Below, in pieces: positions 51,394-60,155 of a stretch of 64,000 nt of DNA. Source of the DNA: Deinococcus roseus (lineage in GTDB: Bacteria; Deinococcota; Deinococci; Deinococcales; Deinococcaceae); assembly GCF_014646895.1 (NCBI RefSeq), contig NZ_BMOD01000005.1, positions 209,452 to 273,451 of the forward strand, in the 5' to 3' direction. Every line of letters starts with the position of its first letter. Within the stretch, counting starts at the first letter, position 1. Made by a program: the position numbers and the translations under genes. A model generated the notes under the pieces. The model searched no databases. It had not been told where the DNA came from and saw only the letters and a program-made list of their open reading frames with translations.

Positions 51394-51420
51394 GTTCCGT
51401 GGGTGTTCCAGAAATGTTCC
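51394..51420 (-). promoter_or_regulatory. Three direct GGAAC repeats at 11-bp spacing upstream of the eCIS operon
   Basis: GTTCC occurs at 51394, 51405 and 51416 (GGAAC on the transcribed strand), exactly one helical turn apart, in the gap between the divergent GGDEF gene and the eCIS operon. They may be an activator binding site or, less likely, an ECF-type -35 element. No consensus housekeeping promoter is obvious nearby. Confidence 0.45.
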
Positions 51421-51474
51421 GGGCACTTGTGTTCTGTGTGGAATCCTGTGAGACCTGAAGGTGCAAAATGAGAC

Positions 51475-53349
51475 ATGCATTCAGGGCTGACCCTGCAGCA
51501 CATTCTTGAGGCACTTCCTGGCTGGGTGTTTGTGTTGAACACCCGGGAAGAACACTTGCTGATCAATGCGGGTTTTGCCCAGGCCCTGAAGCTGCATCCG
51601 ACAGATTTGCTGGGACAGCGCAGTCAGGACCTGAATCTGGAGTTTCATCTGCAAGTGCCCTCCCAGCCTGCCACGCAATCGGGCTTTGGCCCCTTGTTGA
51701 AAAAGGCCCTGAAAGACCAGAAAAACCTTGTGCAGCAGTTGAACCTGAGCATCCACCAGCAAGGACAGCCTCTTGGAGAGCACCATGTGCTGTGCATGGC
51801 GGTGCCTCTGGGTGGCCCCCAGGGAGAACATGTGCTGTTTTACCTGCAAAAACAGCAGCACTGGGACCTGAGAGGCCTGGATCACAGCCGCAGCATCCTC
51901 TTGCAGCAGATTGTGGACATGAGTTCCAGCCTGATCTTCGCCAAGGACCGTGAGGGCCGCTTCACCCTGGCCAATCGGGCTTTTGCAGAGGCTTACGGCA
52001 CCACCCCTGAGCAGCTGCTGGGCAAGACCGATCTGGATTTCCAGAAGGACCTCAAACAGATCGAGAAATACCGGGAAGCCGATCTGCATGTGATTGAAAA
52101 CCGCATTCCGATGGTGATTCAGGAAGAAACCGTCACTGACCTGGAAGGCAACCGTCGCTTTTTGACCACCAGCAAGCAGTTCCTCAACACCCCCGAACAC
52201 ATGGAGGAGGTGCTGGGCATTGCCACCGACATCACGGTGTTGAAGCAAACCCGCGAGGAACTGCTGGCCAGCGAGGAGCGTTACCGGGAGCTGTACCTGC
52301 AGGCCTCAAAATTGCTGGAGCGCAGCAAGGCTGACCTGGCCCGCACCCAGGCCCTGTACCGGGTCAGCGAGGCCCTGCAGGAAGCCCGCACCCTGCAAAA
52401 CCTGCTGGACCGCATCTGTGAAATTGTGGCGCAGGCGGTGTCTGCCCGCTGGTGCAGTGTGTTCAAGCTCAACCATGAAGAAAGGCGGGTGGAGGCTGGA
52501 GCCATCCGGTCCAGAAATGCCTCCTCCCTACAGATGGTGGAGTTTGAAGAGTTGATGGATGGCCTCGCAGGCTGGGTGATCCAGGAGCAGAGCCCGGCTT
52601 TTTCCCCGAAAGGGATCCCAGACCCCAGGGAAAGCCTGGAGGTGCAGGCCAAACGCATCCAGCAAAAGGTAGGCTCAGTCATTGTGGTGCCGCTGAATGC
52701 CCCGGACCGTCCGCTTGCCATGGGCACCCTGACTGCCCTCAACCATCTGGATGACCCGGATTTCTCGCAGGAAGACCTGGAATTGATGAAAGCCATCGCC
52801 AGTCAGGTGTCGGTGGCCCTCACCCAGCGTGAATTGCTGGACCGCATCGAACACATGGCTTTCCATGATGCCCTGACCAATCTGCCCAACCGCCTGCTCT
52901 TCCAGGACCGTCTGGGGCAATCGCTGGCCCAGGCCAGACGCAAGCAATCCCGCATCGCTGTGCTTTTCATCGATCTGGACGGTTTCAAGCAGGTCAATGA
53001 CAGCCTGGGTCACCATGTGGGAGACCTGCTTTTGCAGGCCGTCAGCGAACGCTGGAAGGAACGCATCCGGGAAAGCGACACCCTGGCCCGCATGAGCGGA
53101 GATGAATTTGCCATCGTGCTGAACGATGTGCTTGATGTTCAATCCGTGGAGCGGGTGGCCGGGGAATTTCTGGAACTGGTGCGCAAACCTTTTCTGCTTG
53201 AAGGCCATGAGGTGCACATCACCGCCAGTGTGGGCATCAGCATCTACCCGGATGATGCTGCAGATCAGCATGCCCTGCTGATCCATGCCGATCACACCAT
53301 GTACCAGATCAAGAGCAACCAGAAAAACGATGTGTTCAGGCGCAGCTGA
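51475..53349 (+). CDS. PAS-GAF-GGDEF diguanylate cyclase
   Basis: 624 aa, no membrane helix. Order: PAS-like domain (about 1-130), PAS (140-265, with SSLIFAKDREGRFTLANRAFAEAYGTTPEQLLG), coiled linker, GAF (about 300-455), GGDEF (460-624). The active-site motif is SGDEF (541-545), a variant often still active. The product-inhibition motif RESD (532-535) lies five residues ahead, at the correct spacing. It should make c-di-GMP in response to a signal sensed by PAS/GAF. No EAL domain. It is divergent from the eCIS operon, sharing a 125-bp control region with it. The weak ribosome-binding site GAAGG is about 14 nt upstream. Confidence 0.92.
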   Translation: MHSGLTLQHILEALPGWVFVLNTREEHLLINAGFAQALKLHPTDLLGQRSQDLNLEFHLQVPSQPATQSGFGPLLKKALKDQKNLVQQLNLSIHQQGQPLGEHHVLCMAVPLGGPQGEHVLFYLQKQQHWDLRGLDHSRSILLQQIVDMSSSLIFAKDREGRFTLANRAFAEAYGTTPEQLLGKTDLDFQKDLKQIEKYREADLHVIENRIPMVIQEETVTDLEGNRRFLTTSKQFLNTPEHMEEVLGIATDITVLKQTREELLASEERYRELYLQASKLLERSKADLARTQALYRVSEALQEARTLQNLLDRICEIVAQAVSARWCSVFKLNHEERRVEAGAIRSRNASSLQMVEFEELMDGLAGWVIQEQSPAFSPKGIPDPRESLEVQAKRIQQKVGSVIVVPLNAPDRPLAMGTLTALNHLDDPDFSQEDLELMKAIASQVSVALTQRELLDRIEHMAFHDALTNLPNRLLFQDRLGQSLAQARRKQSRIAVLFIDLDGFKQVNDSLGHHVGDLLLQAVSERWKERIRESDTLARMSGDEFAIVLNDVLDVQSVERVAGEFLELVRKPFLLEGHEVHITASVGISIYPDDAADQHALLIHADHTMYQIKSNQKNDVFRRS

Positions 53350-53379
53350 ATCCCGCATTGGACAGCAGACAACAGCAAA

Positions 53380-53413
53380 AACAGACCCTGAGGTTTCCTC
53401 TGCAGGGCCTGTT
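53380..53413. terminator. Bidirectional terminator between GGDEF and VWA genes
   Basis: Arms AACAGACCCTG (53380-53390) and CAGGGCCTGTT (53403-53413) pair with one mismatch. The structure is followed by TTT on the plus strand and by TTTTTG on the minus strand. Confidence 0.7.
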
Positions 53414-53426
53414 TTGGTCCGAACTC

Positions 53427-55943
53427 TTACTTCACAATAAGGGGGATGCTGACCAGCACCTGACCTTCACCTGTCAGGTAACGGATTTCGTAGGTGCCAG
53501 GGGTTTCAGGGGCAGAAGCCTCCACCTGCCCGCCCTCGGTCAGGTCAAACCCGAAGTCTCTGGCGTCCTGGGGTGCCCCTTTCTTCACGATGAAAATGGC
53601 ATCCCCATCTCCTGCTGGACCGGTCCAGTTCAGGGTGAACATTGCCCCGGCATTCACAGAAGCGGGTGCTTTCAGGGTCGCTCTGGGCGCGGTGAGGGTG
53701 AACGGTTTGCGGAACACCACGATGTTTCCCTGCTGATCGTTCATATAACGAATCTCGTATTCCCCTGCCGTGCGAGGAAGTTGCAAAACAATGGGGTTCT
53801 GGTCGGTATAAGCATAAACGCCGTATTGTCCGTCCTGCGCATTTTTAGGGACAATGGTGATGTAATCTCCGGGGTTGTTCGGCCCCGTCCACTGGATGGA
53901 AACATGACCTCCGGCCTGCATGGAAGCAGGGAACTTCAGGTCGTACTTGGCCGCCGTCAGCTTCAGGGCCTTGCGGTACAGCACCACATTGCCCGATTCA
54001 CTCATGTAACGCACTTCTGCATCTCCGGGGGTGCCGGGGGTGCCCACCTCCAGAGGGTTTCCGCTGCTGGTGTAGGCGTATTTCATGTACTGGCCGTCCT
54101 GGGCAGATTTGGGAACAATGGTGATGTAATCTCCGGGGTTGTTCGGTCCTGTCCACTGGAGGGTCAGGTTGCTGCCTGCAATCACCTCTGCAGGGAAGGT
54201 CAGGCCGTAAGTGCCTGCTTTCAGGGTCAGTTTGGCCCTGGCGTACACCTTGCCGCGTTCGGTGTTGTAGCGGATTTCGTATTCTCCGGGCTGCACAGGG
54301 GTCTTCAATTCTGCTTTCTGGTCGGGTTTGTCTTTGGTGTACGCGTAATCGGTGTAAGCCCGATCATCTGCCCCTGCACGCACCACCGTCACGTAATCTC
54401 CGTTTGCCCCTCCCCCTTTCCAGCCCACGGTGATCAGGGAACCTGCCACCGCTTCTGATGGCCCTGAAACCGAGTAAGCATCCAGTTTGACTTTCAGGGG
54501 GGCACTGGCCAGCGTGTTGCCCTGCCCGGAAATGTAGCGCACTTCAAAGGTGCCTGCTTCTACAGGTGCGGGCAGCTGGTTTTCAGCATTGGGGCCAGCA
54601 TAGAAGTACTGGGTGTACGTGCCTTCCGGGGCATTTTCTGGAACCACGGTCAGGTAATCCCCTTCGTTGGCCGGTCCCTTCCATTCCACAGCAAAATCCT
54701 GTCCGCTCAGCACTTCTGCCGGAACTTTCACACTGACTTCAGCCTTGCGTGGGGTGAAGGGGGCACTCTGTCCCAGCGTTTGCAGGCTGCCATCCGGGTT
54801 GGGGAAATGGTAGCGCAGAACGTAGGCCTGGATGACCTCTGGAACCGTGAACTGTACCTTACCCGAAGCACCTTCTGCCGCTTCCCAGTTCAGGTAGCTT
54901 CCTTCTGCAGCATCTTCGGTGGTGAGGGCAATCCAGCCTTCTCCCAGCTCTGGTGCCCCAGAATACTGCACTTCCAGCTTGCTGCCTGCCAGAGGCGTGG
55001 TGCTGCCGAGGGTCAATTTGACTTTGTTGTCCAGCTTGCGGGTCTCAAAGCTGAAGCGGTTTTCTGCACCCACATTCACATTGATTCCGGAGTAAACCCG
55101 CCGCTCCTGCCCGGGGCTTTCCACTGTGGCTTCATAGCTGCCTGCTGGAACAGTCGCGGTGTATTCCCCAGCCTGAGCGGTGGGCCTCAAGTCGTATTTG
55201 CGGGTGCGCTCCACGGTGTTGGTCAGGTAGACCCGACTGCCTCCGGGATCGGGTTGACCATCACGGGTCAGTTGCACAGTGATGGGGTAGGTGCGGTCTT
55301 CGGCGCGGGCCACTGTTTCCACAGCACGCCCGAGGGCTGCTGCCAGTGTGCCTGCACTGCGGGCATTTTCGATGGTGCCCAGCCCCTGAAAACTCTGCAC
55401 TGCACGTTCATCCAGGTCAATGCCCACGATGCGCAAATCCACATCAATGCCCCGTTTCTTGAAGGCATCCAGGGCAGCTTTGAGGTCACCTTTGCAGGAC
55501 TCCTGTCCGTCTGTCACCAGCACGATCAACTTCTTGCTTGCATCGTTGGAGAAATCTTCTGCAGCTTTGAGCAATGAGAAAGCTATGGGGGTGGCCCCTT
55601 TGGGGGTGGTCTTGCGCACGGTTTCCTGCAAGGCCGCCCGGTTGAGGCCTTCAATGGGAAGCACCAGTTCGCTGTCCTCGCAGCTGCCCTGGGTACCAGC
55701 AACGGTTTTGGCTCCATAAATCCGCAATCCCACATTCAGTTCTGGGTCTTCAGGCAGGCTGCCAATGAAACTGTTCAGCACATCTTTGGCTGCCTGAATG
55801 CGGCTCTGGCCATCCGGGAGTTTGTTGTACATGCTGCCCGAGGCATCCAGAATCAGTTCCACATGGGTTTTTGCACTGGCCATGGACAGCAGAAGACAGC
55901 CCAGCAAAGCCATTGCCCGGTGAAGTCGGTTGAAGGGGGTCAT
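53427..55943 (-). CDS. Secreted VWA-domain protein with about six Ig-like repeats
   Basis: 838 aa from ATG 55943, chosen because it starts a signal peptide (hydrophobic core LLGCLLLSMASA). The VWA domain (about 26-210) has the MIDAS motif DASGS (Asp33) and LIVLVTDGQESCKGD. An adhesin-like linker follows. From about residue 310 on, repeats of 85-95 residues occur. The last five have the pattern PA-V-AG----W-GP-N-GDYITIVP-(K/N)A--G-Y--Y-YT and end G-YEIRY. Secreted VWA proteins bind ligands through a metal and often act in adhesion. Monocistronic, with no neighbour that would suggest a pathway. Confidence 0.88.
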   Translation of the reverse strand: MTPFNRLHRAMALLGCLLLSMASAKTHVELILDASGSMYNKLPDGQSRIQAAKDVLNSFIGSLPEDPELNVGLRIYGAKTVAGTQGSCEDSELVLPIEGLNRAALQETVRKTTPKGATPIAFSLLKAAEDFSNDASKKLIVLVTDGQESCKGDLKAALDAFKKRGIDVDLRIVGIDLDERAVQSFQGLGTIENARSAGTLAAALGRAVETVARAEDRTYPITVQLTRDGQPDPGGSRVYLTNTVERTRKYDLRPTAQAGEYTATVPAGSYEATVESPGQERRVYSGINVNVGAENRFSFETRKLDNKVKLTLGSTTPLAGSKLEVQYSGAPELGEGWIALTTEDAAEGSYLNWEAAEGASGKVQFTVPEVIQAYVLRYHFPNPDGSLQTLGQSAPFTPRKAEVSVKVPAEVLSGQDFAVEWKGPANEGDYLTVVPENAPEGTYTQYFYAGPNAENQLPAPVEAGTFEVRYISGQGNTLASAPLKVKLDAYSVSGPSEAVAGSLITVGWKGGGANGDYVTVVRAGADDRAYTDYAYTKDKPDQKAELKTPVQPGEYEIRYNTERGKVYARAKLTLKAGTYGLTFPAEVIAGSNLTLQWTGPNNPGDYITIVPKSAQDGQYMKYAYTSSGNPLEVGTPGTPGDAEVRYMSESGNVVLYRKALKLTAAKYDLKFPASMQAGGHVSIQWTGPNNPGDYITIVPKNAQDGQYGVYAYTDQNPIVLQLPRTAGEYEIRYMNDQQGNIVVFRKPFTLTAPRATLKAPASVNAGAMFTLNWTGPAGDGDAIFIVKKGAPQDARDFGFDLTEGGQVEASAPETPGTYEIRYLTGEGQVLVSIPLIVK

Positions 55944-56322
55944 ACTTTTGATGATACGGATTTTGCAGGGATGTGGGGTGTTGGTGGTCACGGGCAATGG
56001 CCTTCTGGAGTTGGCCGCAATTCCAGGAGCATGCAACCGCAGATCATCAATCAGATCAATCAAAAAATGAAGCTTGGAAAAATGCCTTCTGGAAAAGAAA
56101 TTCTCTCCATGCGGCAAGCATCTGGTTCTCTGGATCATGTGGTATCAGCAACATAGGTTACACTTAGCTCATGTGCCCTGATTTTTGATTCAATCACAAA
56201 AAAAATTCTCGTCTGAATCGAACAACAAACCTTCAGCCACGGGAATCCCCTGCATCCAACTGTTCATCCTGATGGCTGCAGTTTGGTTTGCAGTTGTGCG
56301 GGTTGATGTCCTCTCAAGACCC
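55944..56322. other. Intergenic region between the VWA and histidine kinase genes
   Basis: It is AT-richer than its surroundings. Short repeats TTGAT-TGAT (around 56040-56070, minus strand) occur, and no clear -10/-35 pair could be fixed. No open frame with a credible ribosome-binding site is seen; the frames crossing it look like noise. Confidence 0.5.
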
Positions 56323-59300
56323 TCACTCCTCGGTGCGGATGGGAAGTTGCACATGCACTTCTGTGCCCTGGTCCACCTGGCTTTCAATCCAGATGTGCCC
56401 CTCATGGGCCTCCACAATCCAGCGGGCAATCGGCAAACCCAGACCTGTTCCACCTGGGTCCGGGCTGCGGTGGCGGGATTTGTCTGCCCGGTAAAAACGC
56501 TCAAAGACCCGGGGCAGATCCTCTTCACTGATGCCCATGCCGGTGTCGGCAATTTTCAGCAGGGCGTGGGTGCCCTGGTGCTGCAAAGAAAGCCGAACCT
56601 CACCTCCTTTGGGCGTGTATTTGAGGGCATTTTCCAGCAGGATCAGCATCACCTGTTTCAGGCGGTCTGCATCTCCAAACAGGTGCACTTTCTGCACTTC
56701 TTCCAGCACAAAACGGTGCGAGGTGAAGACCCTTTCGGTTTCCCGCCAGGTGTCCATCAGCAACTTGCTGAAATCCACCTCGGCTTCCCGCATGGTGGCC
56801 CCACTGTCTCCACGGGCAAGTTGCAGCATGTCATGGACCAGTCTGCCCAGACGGGTGGCTTCCCGCTGCACATCCTGAATGATGTCTTTTTTCTCGTCTT
56901 CAGGAATGTGGGGGTAGCGGATCAGGATGTCCAGGTTGCCCTGAATGGCTGTCAAAGGGGTTCTCAGCTCGTGAGCGGCATCTGCAATAAAACGCTTCTG
57001 GGCGTCCATCAGTTCACGCAAGCGTTTCTCGCTGTCCTGCAAAACGGTTTCCGCCATTTTGCGGTCATGGATCTCAATGCAGGCCCCAATGAACCCGCGA
57101 AACTCCCCGTTTTCGGTGAGCCGGGGGATGCCCCGGTCCACCACCCAGCGGTACTGTCCATCATGGCGTTTCAGGCGGTATTCCAGCTGGAATTCACTGA
57201 CGGTGTCGTGGGCCTCGCGGAACACGCTGTCACACACGGCAAGGTCTTCGGGGTGGATGCCTTCCAGCCAGCCTTCTCCCAGTTCTTCTTCCAGGGTGCG
57301 ACCCCTGAAATTCAGCCAGCTGGTGTTGAAAAAAGTTCCTCCAAAAGCATCGCTGCCCATCCAGACCATCACCGGGGCCTGATTGGCCACCATCTGGAAA
57401 CGCTGTTCGCTTTCACGCACAGCCATCTCGGCTTCTTTGCGTTCGGTGATGTCCAGGCCTGCCCCCAGCAGCAAAGAGGGGGTGCCATCCGGTCCACGGG
57501 CGAACACCGCCTGCGTGGAATGCAACCACAACCAGTGGCCGTCTTTGTGGCGGGTGCGGTATTCGGTGCTGATGACCTCTCCATCTTTGATGGTCAGCAA
57601 TTTCTGGGCTTCTTGCACAGCCATCGGCTGGTCTTCCGGGTGGATCATCTGGGCCAGGGCATCTGAACCCATCTGCTGCAAATCCCGCAGGGTGTACCCC
57701 GTCACCTGGGTGAAACTGGGGTTGATGTAGGTGATGCGGTTCTGACGCAAGCTGAACACGTAAACCAGTGCAGGCACCGTGTCGTTGATGTGCTTCAGGA
57801 AATGCTCGCTGGCCCTGAGGGCTTCCTCGGTCTGTTTGCGTTCGGTGATGTTCTGCAGGGTGGTGCCCACCCCCAGGGTGCGTCCATCGTGGGTTTTCAC
57901 CGGGAAGTAGCTGATCAGGTGGTTTTGCACGGGACCCGTCACGGTGGCGCGGGTTTCTTCGATGTTCAGCACAGGTCTGCCGCTCAGCAGCACGTAATGC
58001 TGGGCAGCCATCAGGTGGTCTGCGCTGCCTGGATAGAGGTCTGCCAGGGTTTTTCCCAGCTGGTCCTGAACCGCCAACTGGTTGTATTCTGCCAGACGGG
58101 GGTTCACCGTTTCAAATTTTCTGTTTTCATCAAACATCCCAATGCCAATGGGAGCATTGTCCAGAATGGCGTTCAGGCGGGCAATGGTTTCTTCACGCTC
58201 TTCAATCAGGCGCTTTTCCTTGGCGTGGTAACGCAGGCGTTCCACCGCCTGCGCCACCTGCGTGGACAGTCCATCCAGAAACACCTGATGGGCTTCCTGA
58301 AAAGCCATTGAATCGGCAAACCCCACCAGCAAGACGCCCAGCAATTGCTCACCCAACAGCAAAGGAAGATAAACCTTGGCAGACAGATGGGTGTGGGCAG
58401 GTTGCTGCATGGTGCCAGGAAACAGTGCACGGGCTTCTTCTGGGGTGCCCAGATAGAGGGGCTTGCGCTCCCGAGCTGCCCGAACAGCCGGAGATCCAGC
58501 CTCCAGGGTGCAGCGTTTCCCGATCAAAGCCACTTCAGAGCCCTGACCCTGCCACGCCACCAGTTCAAGGTGCGGATTCTGGTCTGCGGGCAGGGCATCC
58601 ATCAGGAACAGGGCGGTCTGCTGGATGCCCAGAGGCATGCGGGCATGGTCCAGCACCTCCTGCATCATCTGCACCGGGGTGTCGGTGCGAAATAGAGCCG
58701 AGGTCAACTGTTGCAACACCTGGCTGTGTTTCAGGGCGGCTTCCGAAGAGGTGCGTGCACGCTTCTCAGCTTCAAACAGTCGGGTGCGGCGCAACACCAG
58801 CGCCAGGTATCCCGTGTGCATCACCAGTCCGCAATAGCGCTCTTCAGACATCTGGAATCCCTCTGGGAAATGCAGCTCCATCACCCCAACCCACTGGTCT
58901 TCCATCCTGAGGGGCACCAGCAGCAAGGCAGGCTCGAGGGTCTGCGGGTCTGGCAGGGTGTGAGCATTGACCTCCAGAAGGGTGTGGGATTTTTGTTTTT
59001 GCAGCAGGATTTTCCCTTCTTGCAAGCCCTGTTGCACCTCTGGCTCCAGGGTCCGCAGGGTGCCATCCTGGATCTGGCGCAGTTGCCATAGCGTTCCCTG
59101 TTTTTCGCAAAACAGCAACTGACATTCTGCAGCCTGAAAAGCCTGCTGCATCTGGCGCACAATGACCGTCACCACGTCCTGTTGTTTCAGTGAGCTTGCC
59201 AGACCCACCCGCAAATCATGCAGGGCCTGCTGAAATTCTGGAGCTTCTGGAACCGGCGTTTCGAGTTCCACCAGCAGACCCATCCAGGTGTCCAGCAGGC

Positions 59301-59598
59301 CAGAAATGGGCTGAAAAGACAGCTGACAGGTCTTTTCTCCAGCTGTGGTGCTTTGCGCCCGCACCTTCATATGAAAACCCTCAGCTTGCTCCCAGGCACC
59401 TTCCTGCAGCAGTGCCGCTTTTTCCCGGTCATGGGGATGCAGCACTTCCGTCCAGTGGACCGGGACTCCTCCAAAAAACAGCATCCAGGCTGAGTTGAAT
59501 TGCTGACAGCCATTCCGATCCTGCACCCAGGCAGGATGAGGAAGCAAGTTTAAAGCGTGGGTGAGGGTGCTGTTGGCCTGCAGGCCATTTAACGTCAT
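56323..59598 (-). CDS. Large cytosolic PAS/GAF sensor histidine kinase
   Basis: 1091 aa with no membrane helix. An N-terminal PAS-like domain (about 10-120) is followed by two GAF-like domains (about 140-290 and 300-470), three PAS domains (about 480-600, 605-730 and 735-860, with YINPSFTQVTGYTLRDLQQMG), then HisKA (phospho-acceptor His876 in DAAHELRTPLT) and HATPase. The HATPase has N box LLENALKYTP, G1 ADTGMGI, F box FERFYRADKS and G2 GTGLGL. It senses cytosolic signals and phosphorylates a response regulator, but none is encoded next to it. Orphan kinase. ATG at 59598 has GGTGA upstream. Confidence 0.93.
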   Translation of the reverse strand: MTLNGLQANSTLTHALNLLPHPAWVQDRNGCQQFNSAWMLFFGGVPVHWTEVLHPHDREKAALLQEGAWEQAEGFHMKVRAQSTTAGEKTCQLSFQPISGLLDTWMGLLVELETPVPEAPEFQQALHDLRVGLASSLKQQDVVTVIVRQMQQAFQAAECQLLFCEKQGTLWQLRQIQDGTLRTLEPEVQQGLQEGKILLQKQKSHTLLEVNAHTLPDPQTLEPALLLVPLRMEDQWVGVMELHFPEGFQMSEERYCGLVMHTGYLALVLRRTRLFEAEKRARTSSEAALKHSQVLQQLTSALFRTDTPVQMMQEVLDHARMPLGIQQTALFLMDALPADQNPHLELVAWQGQGSEVALIGKRCTLEAGSPAVRAARERKPLYLGTPEEARALFPGTMQQPAHTHLSAKVYLPLLLGEQLLGVLLVGFADSMAFQEAHQVFLDGLSTQVAQAVERLRYHAKEKRLIEEREETIARLNAILDNAPIGIGMFDENRKFETVNPRLAEYNQLAVQDQLGKTLADLYPGSADHLMAAQHYVLLSGRPVLNIEETRATVTGPVQNHLISYFPVKTHDGRTLGVGTTLQNITERKQTEEALRASEHFLKHINDTVPALVYVFSLRQNRITYINPSFTQVTGYTLRDLQQMGSDALAQMIHPEDQPMAVQEAQKLLTIKDGEVISTEYRTRHKDGHWLWLHSTQAVFARGPDGTPSLLLGAGLDITERKEAEMAVRESEQRFQMVANQAPVMVWMGSDAFGGTFFNTSWLNFRGRTLEEELGEGWLEGIHPEDLAVCDSVFREAHDTVSEFQLEYRLKRHDGQYRWVVDRGIPRLTENGEFRGFIGACIEIHDRKMAETVLQDSEKRLRELMDAQKRFIADAAHELRTPLTAIQGNLDILIRYPHIPEDEKKDIIQDVQREATRLGRLVHDMLQLARGDSGATMREAEVDFSKLLMDTWRETERVFTSHRFVLEEVQKVHLFGDADRLKQVMLILLENALKYTPKGGEVRLSLQHQGTHALLKIADTGMGISEEDLPRVFERFYRADKSRHRSPDPGGTGLGLPIARWIVEAHEGHIWIESQVDQGTEVHVQLPIRTEE

Positions 59599-59830
59599 GG
59601 TTCACCATCTCTTGAAGATGTTTCTCTCAGGGTGTCATGTTCAACTGAAAGCAAACTGAGCAAAAAGGAGTTGCCCCAGAATTCTTCACGAGCAGAAACC
59701 AGAATCTGCTTTTGGTGGACTGAAAAGCATTGAAGGGTTCTGGTTTTTGTTTCTTGTTGCCTCCTGTTTTCCAGAAATCACCTGGATGCAGGATCCCATT
59801 TGGACTCGATTCACACTCGGCTTCCCTGAA

Positions 59831-59869
59831 GTGTTAAAATTTTGACACCTCAAGCCAGAATGGTATACT
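59831..59869 (+). promoter_or_regulatory. Promoter with overlapping 18-bp palindrome before the amino-acid ABC operon
   Basis: GTGTTAAAATTTTGACAC (59831-59848) is a near-perfect palindrome (one mismatched pair). Its right half contains TTGACA (59842-59847). After 16 nt follows TATACT (59864-59869), preceded by TG at the extended -10 position. A repressor binding the palindrome would block the -35 box. Confidence 0.7.
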
Positions 59870-59977
59870 GCTCCACATCAAAAAGCGCTAACGTTGACTT
59901 TTTGATCTACTGGTGAGCGTTTTTTGTGTTTCATGGAATCGCTTACGGTGTTTTTGGTTCAACAAGATGCTCTTCGG

Positions 59978-60037
59978 TCTGCCGCCAGCCTGTTCAAAGC
60001 CAGGACCTGGCAAGTCATTGCTGGTTCTGGTGGCAGA
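59978..60037 (+). promoter_or_regulatory. Foldable leader RNA, 11-bp stem with inner hairpin
   Basis: TCTGCCGCCAG (59978-59988) can pair with CTGGTGGCAGA (60027-60037), with one G-U. Inside, GCCAG (59999-60003) pairs with CTGGC (60007-60011). It is in the 280-nt leader of the amino-acid ABC operon. It could be a riboswitch, attenuator or unrelated structured RNA. No terminator directly follows it. Confidence 0.45.
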
Positions 60038-60155
60038 ATTTCTCACCCTTGCTCCCCTTGCGGTTTCTGTTGTTGCCAAAAAAGACGTCTATACCTGTAG
60101 AATAAACAACTAAGTTGTACGCACCCAAGATTTGTAGCACCCGAGGAGGAAGACC

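Larger units (their letters stand above)
59599..60155. other. 558-bp region between the kinase and the amino-acid transporter operon
   Basis: 59599-59830 shows nothing recognisable and probably includes the kinase promoter. 59831-59869 is a strong plus-strand promoter, and 59876-60155 is a long leader with pairing potential. A 66-aa open frame (59913-60113) lacks a ribosome-binding site. Confidence 0.5.

Noticed and set aside
59940..60040. tRNA-like fold in the leader
   Set aside because: The stems do not fit cloverleaf spacing, and no anticodon arm or acceptor stem could be placed.
59913..60113. 66-aa open frame in the leader of the amino-acid operon
   Set aside because: No ribosome-binding site and the composition is explained by the pairing arms of the leader. 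It cannot be excluded as a leader peptide, but there is no support.
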